Assembly: GCF_026230105.1 (NCBI RefSeq)
Contig: NC_079475.1
Coordinates: 14,710,125 to 14,774,124, forward strand
Source: Diorhabda sublineata
Lineage: Eukaryota > Arthropoda > Insecta > Coleoptera > Chrysomelidae
DNA: 64,000 nt
Reading direction: 5' to 3'
The notes beneath the pieces are model-generated. The model was not told the DNA's origin, ran no database searches, and saw only the letters and a list, made by a program, of their open reading frames with translations. Every line of letters begins with the position of its first letter. Within the stretch, counting starts at the first letter, position 1. The position numbers were made by a program, and so were the translations under genes. Below, piece by piece: positions 11,001-23,000 of the stretch.

Positions 11001-14000
11001 TATGGAAGTCTATATCGTGTGGATCCACCATAAAGTAGAGGGTAGACAAAACATGAATGCAAATTTTTATGCAAATCTATACCGTTTAATCAGTTAAATA
11101 ACTGTTTAATAAGATGTTTATTTTTTTATTATATCTGCCATAAGGGGTGGTTGTTAGGGGCCAAACTGATTAATGAATGATAAATTATAATAAAAATTGG
11201 CAATTGACGTTTTATTTATCTGATACAAATATGATTTAAATTGATTATTATTGAGTGTACAATCTAAATTGAATTTTTTTTTCGAATAGGGGTCATTTTC
11301 ACCTCAAAAAAAGCAACCCTCAGCAAATCGGTGCTATATGGGATAAATGAACTACATGGTATTATTTGGAAATTCCATCATATTCAGCCAACCACGGTCA
11401 TGGCAAAAATATTAAAAATGCTGATAGGTTATAGCGAGAAAAAAATTGGTAACAAAACCTTTTTGAAAACTGTTCTGCTTTGTAAGCACTACAGGATAAT
11501 TGAAACATTTTCTGAAAATCAAAACACGAACTGATTATACCAGTAGTGAACATTTCCAAAAATATGTATTTAGGAAATCCATCTATTTATTGTAAAAAAA
11601 GTATACCTGCACAGGGTCCTTCACCTTCACCGGAATCGATATGTATATGGGAAAGTACTGCGACTAGTGTTTTTAAAATTTGGTTGCATGGTTTTTCCGA
11701 AATACTCGTTTCAGCTAAAATAATTTCAATTTTCTTAAAATTCCGGAAGTGGACCCAAACATCGTTATTTTAAACGGAATGCTATGGTTTCGATGTCTAA
11801 AGTCCACCATTTTTTAATTATTTCACATTTTCAAAATTTTTGGACATATGCAGCCCTCAACTAAAAAAATTATATTTCTAAGCTTAAGTGATTCAGGTCT
11901 AATATTTTTGGGAATTGGACAAATAACACTTACAGCTTTTAAAATCTGTGAAAACCTTGACAAAAATGTATACAAGGTGTTCAAAAAATGGTACCGAATT
12001 TCGCTATCTAAAAACTTCGAATTGGCAACCCCCAATTTTTTCTTTAAATTAAGGAGACTTCGTGACAAATTCATATATCTCAAATTAACGGTTTTTATAG
12101 AAACCTGAAAAAACGGAAATCTTCATATTTTTTAATTGTCACCTGCCGATGGCGAACAACAAATAACAAAATTCATTTTGAGGACCGATGGATAACACAT
12201 GATGGACCGCATCAATGGCCTCCCCGTTCACCGGATATCACCCCATCAGATTTTTTTCTTTGGGGTTATATAAAAGATATCGTGTATGTTTGGCCGCTAA
12301 CTACAAAAGAAAACTGTCAGAAAAGAGTTCGGAATGCATTTCGAACTATTTCACCGCAAGAAATTCGAAATGCCACTCAAGACTTTGAGAAGAATCCATA
12401 AATATTTGGAAGTTGGGGGTAACCATTTCGAATATTTACTTAAGTTTAATTTTTAGTTTTGTTCTTCTCTTCTTAGTGTAGTATTTTTAAATATTTTTTA
12501 ATTGACTAAAGTATTTTAATTTTTGATACGTTAACTTTTGTTATTCGTTGTTCTTTTAAGAGTCCTTTTAAGTCCTTTTAATTTAAAGCGTGGAATCAAT
12601 GGTAAAGAGAAAAATGGAGGTTTTCGAAGTTTTTAGATAGCGAAATTCGGTACCATTTTCTGAACACCTTATATAAATTTTTGTCGAGGTTTTCACATAT
12701 TTTGAAAGCTGTAAGTGTGATTTGTCCAAATCCCAAAAATATTAGACCAGACTCACTTAAACTTAGAAATATAATTTTTTTAGTGCATGTGTCTAAAAAT
12801 TTCGAAAATGTAAAATAATTAAAAAATGGTGGACTTTAGGCATATGATACCTCATATAAAGTTATATTAAAATTTTGCGTAGATTCCAAAAATTTAATAA
12901 AAACCATAACATTTCGTTTGAAATAACGAAGTTTGGGTCTGAAACTGAAATTATTTTAGCTGAAACAAGCTTTTCGGAAAACCCATGCAAGCAAATTTTC
13001 AGAACACTAGTCCCAGTACTTTCTCCTATAAATATCGATTCAGCTCGTTGTGAAGGACCCTGTACTTTTTTAAAGAAATATCTCTTTTTTTCATTTGAAG
13101 AAAATAATTATTGGTAGATGTCGCTTGGAAGGTTGTTAGTACCAAAAACAAAACTGTTAAAAAAATTAAAAAAAAAACACAAGATGGGTAAAACGATAAA
13201 CAATTAAGTTGTTATTAACACAAAGTGCAAATTGGTTTATACACCAGCCAAATTAGCCAAAAATAAAACAAGTTACGTTAAATCCAGAAGTTTATCGATG
13301 ATCCATATGTTTAACAGATTGCGAGTTAGTGGAAACCTCTGGTTTTAAAGTAAACTGATCAAACTGGCTGGCATGGGATTTCACACAGTTACCTGAACTG
13401 ATAATATTCAAGGAAGATAAAAGGGGTCGAAATTTTTCCTCTGCGTTACAAAAATCTGATTCTTTGCAGCAAATCTTTGCTTCAGTAGAAGTAGCTTTCT
13501 GGTGACACCAGCGAGGTTCTTCGGGTGGGAAAAACGAAACTTTGTCCAAACAACTAACATATTCGTTGTAAAAAATATATTAAAATTACAATGAACTTAA
13601 AAATGTTCAAAAAATTAAAGAAATAATAAAAACCAAATTGATTTTTTTATTAAAATAACCGTTCCGGGTTGTTCTATATAGACAAATACAAAAATTCTCT
13701 AAAATTAATAACAATTTTAAACATTTTTTCCACAGGCCGTTCATTTATTAAATTGCAGTGGTCATAATATTGCATAGAACCAATAAAATGAGAGACAATT
13801 GAAATTTAAATATATTCTACCGAACATATATGTGACCTGGACACTGCTTTCTGACACTGACCTGTTCAATTTGTCCCACAACAACTCAATCAGGTTTAGA
13901 TCGGGCGACTACGATGGCCAAATCATTACTTTTATTACATTCTTCCTTTCCAATTCTTTCAAATTCTCTTTGTGCAGCTTCGAGGAATGCTTGGGATCGT

Positions 14001-17000
14001 TGTCCTGCTGGAAGATAAATTAATTATCTGCCGATAAGGCGCTGGCCAGAGCGTACTGCATTTTTTTTATTTTACCAGATCTCCAATCGCCCTGTTTGTT
14101 TATTTTACATACAGATCTAACATCCGTTTTTTTATCTGACCTACGTACAAGCACTCTTCTCTTAGACTCTCAAGCTTTGACTAATCGCTCCATAAAACTC
14201 TCTCCCACTCTTCATACCTCCAATTTTTATGTTTTTTAACCTACAGCAACCTCTTATTTTGACGTCGTAAATGATATTTCTTCACTACCACTGAATCTTA
14301 TTCTGAAGTTGAGGTCAAATTCAGAGTTCGTAAACACGTTTTTGAATCCCGTGAATGAGCTCGTTGCCCCTTCTACCCCGCACTTGATTTCTACGTCTGA
14401 TGACCAATTTTCACAGTTTCAGATAGTTAAACTTTGTCACCCATTCAATCCTTTTACTATTGTATGATAGTTTTAGATTCTGGAACTCATCTAATTTGCG
14501 GGAGATTACTGGGAATTGTTTCTTTTTTGATAGCCGACTTAGTATTCCAACTATGTCCATGAGCCTTTGGAGATCATTCATGTTATCTGCTATTAGCGAC
14601 CATGTGCCATTTACTTTGATACCTTCACTATCATCATTAGCATCTATTGATAAAATGATTCTCGAAGACCAACTATAACAAAATGTACGCAAAGAATCTT
14701 TAATGCATTTTGAATAGTGTGCTTCGAGGAAAGTTTGACTGAATTTAATTAAATTAATTTAGATGAACAAAATAAACTGCAGTCTCTTTTTTGATTTAAA
14801 TGTTTCATGCAATATTAATATGAACCACTGTATAAGTAAGACGATGGTCTCAGAAGTTCCTGGACCAACAAAGGAAACACAAAAATTTTTTCAAGCGATG
14901 TCCAATTAGTTCGATACTGTTTTTATAATAAGAATCGTCAAGCACCTCAAAATAGTCATTAACACCTCTACGTTGTTGGAAAATCTTTGCCCACGGAGCC
15001 ATCTTTTCATGTCTGGGAACCGAAAATAATCCGAGTGGGTTAAATAGAGGTATAGAGTGCATGTGGTAGCAATTCGAACTTAAATTCATTAATTATGGCC
15101 ACTGCAATAACAGATGTGTGAGCTGGTGCATTGTTTTGATGAAATAACACTTTCTTCTTAGCCAAATGCAGCCGTTTTGGCTTGATTTCTTTGCTCAAAC
15201 GTTGAAATAAGTTCGCATAATACTTTCTGTTGATAGTTTTTCCTTTTTCAAGATAGTCAATGAAAATCATCCCACATGCATCCCAAAAAATCGACGCCAC
15301 GACCTTGCTTTTAGATGGAACGGTCTTTTTCTTTATTGGAGCCGGTTCTCCCTTTTCAGTCCATTTTTTTGGTTGTTTTTTGTTTCGGGTGTAAAGTAAT
15401 AGAGCCACGTCTCATTTCTATGAAACACTCGGAAACATCTTCAAGTCGCTGTTTTTGTTCCTTTACGAGCAAATCGGCACCCATTGTGCGTTCAGCTTTC
15501 TCATGTCCAAATTTTGCGATGTAGCGTACTTTTTGGAATGCCTACTAAGTCTGCTAGCTCGTGCAATTCCAGTTAACGATCATCCAATACCGCTTTGTGG
15601 ATTTTCTTCAACATTACTGGAGGCGCCACCTCATTTGGTCGACCACTACGATGCTGGTCTTCGTAGGTCGTAGGGCCTCGTTTGAAATCTGCTATCCAAT
15701 ATTTTACCATTGATAACGAAAGAGCAGTCTCCCCATAACGATGACCAATTTTTCCCATGTCTACCAAACAAATACTAAACAACGTGGCTTCCTCAAACAT
15801 AAGTTGTATAGGTCAGGTCAGGTACTTCTGGGACATTCCTTGTAATATTTATTTTTGTTAGTTGAAATATAACAAAAAAAAATTTTTGTCTTGATATTTT
15901 ATCGTATAATGTCCCCTTTATATGAAAATTCGTTTAAAATAACATACCAAAATTGACGTTTTATACCTATTTCGGTCTTTATTAAAATATTTTCATTTTT
16001 ATACGTAATTTTAAACTAAAAACAAAAAAAGACCTAAAATCATCATGAAAAACATAAAAAAGTTCTAAGAAGTAAAAAGTTATTAAACTTATTAACTTTT
16101 ATAAACGGGGAGCTGGCTACAAAAATCAGGGTCGCTAAGGTGCGCGTCATTTCAGCTTGTAAACTGGCGGACCCAACTTAGTACATCACCAAACGCCACT
16201 TCTTAACACTTTCAATGCCGGCAACACGCCTACCGTGACCGTACTCTTATCTATGAGGTGCCACCGACACGCCTGCTGTGTCCTATCTTCTAAGAATTAT
16301 TTCGGGTTGGGAATTCCCGGATATAACGCAGATAATTATTTGTTATAGGCCCGGTTATTTAGTCTACGCATTTTAGTAATACAGTTGTACGTGGTTTTTT
16401 ATTTTCGTGAATCTGTGTTGTGAAAAGTTTGAGTAAGTGAAAAGTATTTTCAGAGTTGTTGAAATCACACGTGTTGGTTTTAACGAAATAGTAGGACAAT
16501 ATTTGACAACCATTTTGTTAGCTATGGAGGATTTCTGTGAACCATATACCTCGAAGAAGAGAACGGATGTTGAGTTCGAATTAACTCAAAGGAGTCAATC
16601 TAGTGATGAGGAATTATCAAGTGATGAAGAAGAAACAATAGCACAAGATGTTGATATTCAGCAAGATCGTATACAACAGGTGGATGTTGCCCTAGGACAA
16701 ACTCGGTCAACAGGGCACCAAGAAGAGAACACATACCATTTGTAAGAGTACCAGGTTTGAAAATTAATGTTGAAAATAAGGTGTCTGTTGAATATTTTAA
16801 CATTTTCGCTACGAATGAGTTTTATGAATTCATCATATAGAACACAAACAGATATGCAGTTGATATTCTTGCGCGTAGTGAAGGAACACAGAGCCGTAGA
16901 CACAGTGGAAAGATGTTACTAGAGAAGAGTTGAAACGTGCGCAATACTTCAAAGTTTCTTGGGGCACCACGAGTCGTTACTCAGAATTGAGCAACTTTAT

Positions 17001-20000
17001 CAAAACCTATAACGATTTCCAGAAAAATTGATCAAAATCAATTGATAATTTGCGCAGTAAATGAATTAAAAAAAATAGAAGCCCGTTTTTTGCGTTGTTG
17101 CGGCGGCTCGAGTAGGTGGAAAATGAGTAAGTGCTATAAAATCACGCGCGCGATAAAAAATGATTATATTCCAGCGAGTTTTCATCGTAACCTGATGTTT
17201 TTTTTAAATCTCTGGTAGCTCAAACAGATATTTTGATTAAAGACATCAAAAATAATTATCTATTAAACCGAATACGAAAAATTTTCATTTCAAATATACG
17301 CCGATTTACTTCAATTCTTCAAAAAAGTTTCGCGCGCGCACGTTATGAAGTTTTTCAGCCAATTTTTTCGTTCGGGAAAACCGGCTGTGGCCGCCAGTTT
17401 ACCAGCTGAAATGGCGCGCACCTTACTGACACTGTTTTTTGTAGACAGCTCTGGGACTATTATTGCTTGTAAAGCAAATAGCATTGTTAATTTTTGGTAC
17501 AATTTTTTTGCACAACTATTCAATAAACAATACCTGAACATATTTAAACAACGACAATTCAAACTTATTTTCTTTCGTAGTACCTAAAAGTCAAGGTTTC
17601 ATGATTCCTTTAATTATTTCTTGGGAATATGGAGCACTAACCCAGGTTGACCCTGTGGTTCCAAGCTAATCAAGATACATATAAAAAAAATCCACAGAGT
17701 TAAATTTAAAATTTTCAAAATTCGACATCGAGTTCGGTTTCTATATTTTAATATACTAGATATTACAAGAATTTTTTGCATAATCGAATTATAAATTAGG
17801 TGCCTTAACCAGATTGAAATTTTATTGTTTGTAATTATTAAAAAACTGCCAATAGTGACACCACTACTTAAACAAGTCATCAAAATTTTATTACAAAATT
17901 ATAACAAATTTATAGACTTCAATTTGAAACATTTTTCATCATTGATTTATCTGTCAATGAAATATTTTCGTTGCATTCACGCAGGTATATATTATTACTT
18001 ACGAATACATAAAATTGTTAACATGTTCATTAGAATAAGCTTATAATAATTCCAAAACTGTTCAATCTTCAAAGGAAAAACAACTATATGACCTGGCTAT
18101 ATGACACGACGAATATTGAATTACATCTCCTCCAAAGAATACGAACCCAATTTACCTATTGTCAATATTCCATTCAATACATCTGGTAGCTCACAATTGC
18201 AAGAAGAGATCTATAATTCAACAACCAGTTTCGATCTCGTTGGATCTCATCAGCATTTCTAATCTGAACTGATATACAATCATGACAAAAATCACACAAA
18301 TTAACTAGTATTAGAGTTAAAATTTTGATGAAAGCAATACATATTTCAATCTATATACCTGTGAATGCAATTAATAAACCTCAATAATTGATAATATTGA
18401 AAAAAAAATATTAGATTTATCATTGTGGTTTTTTAAAATTATATCTGGTAATAAAAAATATGGTTCAAAATATTCCGTCTTATCCTTTAAAGCAAAACAT
18501 TACCACTGTCCATCAAAAAGATTAGTTGGTGAACTAATTTTGAAAAAATAAAGTATTTTTAGAACTGATCATCTGATCCAACAGAAGTTGTACCACTAGA
18601 GAGAACCTTATCACACCAAAACTAGTCCATGTGAGTCAAATAGATAGATTTTTGTTCGAACTTTTAATTGATAAAGATAAAAAGATTTTTTCATTTTGTA
18701 GGTACATATTTTTCATTGAAAATAAGTGCTGAAATCGATAAATTGACTAATTCTATGCAAGTTTTTTCTGAAAGTCAATACTTTTCGACTTATTCGCTAG
18801 TGAAATTGTCGATTTTCAGGCATAAAAACACGTTTTTAGATTGTTTTTCGCAAATAAGTGGAAAAATATGCACTTAATCGAAAAATATGTAATAACCAAA
18901 ATTGTAGCTTATAAAAAAACAAAAAAAATCGTGGATTTACGATTTATGCAGACCCAATAAAAACGGAATTATTGCTTGTTGAACGTTGATTGGTATTTTC
19001 AAACCAAAATGGAATGTTTATACGCGTAATAACCGAAAACCAATGCATTTTTCGTAGAAAACTCATAAAAAATTATTTCAAAAATCCTTTATTTTTATTT
19101 TTTTTTAAAGTTCCTAGCATTAAAACTAAGCGAGTTATAAAGAAAATTATGTCGATTCCTATTTTTTCCACCCCATTTGACAAAAATCGTTGCCACTTTA
19201 CAATTCGCTTTATTCGTGTTCTAATAATATGCTTTGAGCGTTTGAACCGTTTATTAAAGTACTTATTTTTGAAAAAAATTGAGCTTTAAATGAGAAAACT
19301 ATTTTCCATAATTTACTGAAAATCGTCTTTTCTTTAAAATAACTCAAAAACTATTAATGTTACGCAAAATTTTGATCAGTAGAAAATTGTTTGTTCTTCT
19401 TTTCTGAAAATCTTGGCATTCTTTTTTGTAGGATAGAAATTGAGAAAGATATGGCCATTTAAAATTTGCTTCCGTTCACAATAGTACATTTTTGAGCCTT
19501 TTTATCATTAACCTTTTTAAAAATAAAATCTGAAAAAATTTTGTTAAGATGAGCTTGTAGCTCTTTAAAAAACCTACAAAATGCTTTTTGCTTAAAAAAT
19601 AAGCGAATTATGGGGGAATAACCAAAAGCACATTTTTGTATAAATTATGACATGTATATTAATAAATTGATGATGTAAAAGATGTTGTACCACTAGAGAG
19701 CACCTCGACACACCAAAAATAGTCCATGGGGGTCAACTAATTAGATTTTTGTCAAACTTTTAATAAATATAAAAAGATTTTTCATCTTGTAGGTACATAT
19801 ATGGAGATATATCTTCTATTTTTTACTGCTACATCTTCAATTTGCACATCAGTAATGTCGTTTGAATTAAATTTTGAGAAAATCACCAAATATATAACAA
19901 TTTTTGTTGCAATGCAAATTTTTTACGAGCATAGTCCAAGAAGTACTTGGCCTGACCAAGAGATGGAGGTTAAGTTAACCAAAAGTTGTTCCTTCCTTTC

Positions 20001-23000
20001 CCTCTACTCTGCCTTACATTATGTTCTGTAGCAGTAGATAATTGTCCTCGCGTAAGATGTGTCCTACGTAAGATGTTTTTCTTATCTTATTAATTGTCAA
20101 CAGCTTTCTTTTGCGACCAATGTAGTACTTCGTCGTTGGTGATTCTGTCAGTCCAGGGTATCTTCAGGATACGTTTATAGAGCCACATCTCAAATGCCTC
20201 AAGTTTTGTTATTATTTGAGCTTTTAAGGTCCAGGTTTCCACTCTGTACAGCAGTACTGACCACACTAACATTCCGTGAATCATATTCTGACGTGGAGGT
20301 TTAGATTTCTGTTTGCAAACATCGACAAATGCCTTTTGAACCATTTCAATTCTAATTTTCATGTCTTCGCTGAGTGTCATAGAAATTGCACGATTTTTTT
20401 GTTCTTTGTTTATTTATATAACTGTCTTAAACAGTTTAACTTTAAAACAAATATCGAGAAAAATTTTGTTATATTTCTGAAAAGTGAGTTACATAACTCA
20501 ATTCTTAACTTTGTAAAAACTATTTACTAACTTAAAATATAATTAAATGAAGTGGTTTCAATAAACTGACTACTGTTGGATGTCAAGACTATATAAAACA
20601 CACTATGCATGTTTATGCTTTTTTAAATACTAATACTATTGTATACAAAAGCTATAACTAATTATATTTATGGTCGTCAGAGTCACATCAATACAAAAAT
20701 AAGGGTAAGTAATTTGATAATTTAATGGAAATCCGAATGTCTAAGGGACATATGAAACTGCTTAAGTAAGACGTTGAGGACGATCAGTTTACAATAAATC
20801 TTAACGAATACAAAGTAAGTACAAGTTGAATAGGTAGATTTATGTTTTTTCACAGACAGATTAATATAAGACAGAAATTAGGTAATCTGAGAGACATATT
20901 GTATAACTTAATATATAGTTAACAGATCTAAAATGGTTCTGATCAGGAGTGGGGAGATAATTAGTGGCAGAAAATGTCTGTTTAATTGTGACCTGTAAAA
21001 TATGACAACTTTGTTTAAACTACAGTTCAAACTATAGCTTAATGTCCAGTTTTATCGTAGGTTGTAAAATTGGCCCGAATTTTAAAATTTTACATCGATA
21101 AGTTTCTTATTTGATTATTACATAATTTTTCAATATTAAATCATCGTTTTTTCCGTCACAGAAAAAAATTTGCTATTATACACGGTGAAAATACTAGTTT
21201 CTCCTTTGTATAAATAACTATTTCATTCACATCATTTTCTTTTTTCATTTTCAGTGGTAGGTTTTGCATTAAAGAACCAAATACATATATGATTTAAAGA
21301 TGCCAAGTTATCAATAAAAAGCATTAAGATGAAAAGTTTCATAAAAAATATGTAGTTCAATTAATTCTTGCGACAATTACAATCAATACATACTTTTTCC
21401 TGTTAATTTTTATATCAATCTGATATTTTCAAAGTCCAAACTTTCAGTGTAACCAAATTTTTTCGTAAGCTTTATCCAAAACTATTAAGACCAGATATAA
21501 TACAAAAATAAATTTATTCATAGAGCATACTGGTTTCAGCGCCCGCTCCAGGTTCGGCAAATCTAAATTTTGATCGTTATTGACATAAAATATTGATAAT
21601 CAGTTAATCAAAATATTGTTGATTTGTTTATTACTAGTGTGCGCAAATTCAACGGGCTCAAGGCATGTGACAATGGGGCCAATATGAGAGGCCGCAAAGC
21701 AGGAGTGCAATCTAGAATTATTAATTTAAATTTGCTTATTTTTTCAATACTATATACAATTTATTTTTTTCGGTTTCTTCTTTTCGATGGGAAATACTTC
21801 AAAAACATTTTAAAGAAATAACTTTGGAACCATTAAATGAGAATAGATGGGAGTATAGGCCTTAAAAACATTAAGATTTCATTTAGGAGATATTTATGTT
21901 GCCTTTTTAGCATTTACGAAAACAAAGAAACTTGATAAAAGACGAAGTCTCTGGTTCACTAAATTGTATAAAACAGTTCAAGTTTTTATGTTCAGCAGTT
22001 ATTTGTTATAAAATACTGTAAAAAACTGTATTGATCCAATAGGCAAGCTGTTGCAAACAAAAGATTAAGATTTAACATCTACACTTGAAATTTTACAAAA
22101 CTGCAAAAAATTCTTTAGGGATCTAAGATCAGAAGAGTTGTTTAATGAAACTATTGTTGATGCAAAAGAAATAGCTGATGAAATTGACGTTGATTCTAAT
22201 TTTGAATCAACAATACCACGACACCGAGTAAGAAGAAAGAAAACTAACTTTTCATACAAAACTGTAAAAAATTCTTTATAGGCCAGGGCACTTACGAAAA
22301 AAAAAAGACTTTGAGTGACAAAATTAATAGTAGAAATAAAAAACAACGCCATCGTGTTCTAGGGGTTAAATAAAAGTTATGTGCATAAAATTCAACATTT
22401 TTTTCTATGCGTTATTTTTTTAATCAATAAAAACACCAAAAGATCGGCACAAATTTTGTTTTTTGCGTTTTGCGCTGAACCTATGCAAGCTTTTATAAAT
22501 TAAATTTCGATAATTTGTTGCTTAGATAATTTAACCGAAATTTTTAATTATTTAAATTGTTCATAATGTGTTTAATTTTGAATATGAAGGTTTCTTATTC
22601 ACTGAAAACCGAGATCTCGATGTACTTAATCAATGCTCTAATGATGGGCCCTGTGGTCTCAATAGTTTTTGCAAAATGGCAACTAAACCATAGGAGGCAC
22701 TTTTTTTCAAAGGGCCATTCTTGCTCACCGGATGGTCCTATCATCATTTGGAAAGTCGCGTTGGAAAGAAGAAGAATTGAACTAAAAACCCCTCATCTCA
22801 GTTTTTTTAATTTTTTTTACTTCAAAAAAGGGGTAAAAAAATGCATAAACAATTTATTGTTTTTTATACATTTTATCAAAATATCGTGATACCAATATCA
22901 TATTCGGAAAGCTGGCAGTTTAATTTGGGGCAAAGTTAAACATTTTTATTATTATTTAAAAATTGAAATTAATTATTCATTTATGTTTTACGTAGTATTA

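Noticed and set aside
11823..12108. Overlapping 86-codon frames on both strands
   Set aside because: They fall in the inverted-repeat arm of the element at 11590-13080 and carry no protein signature.
17311..17587. Overlapping frames of about 80 codons on both strands
   Set aside because: Mutual shadows in a GC-richer patch; no recognisable domain on either strand.
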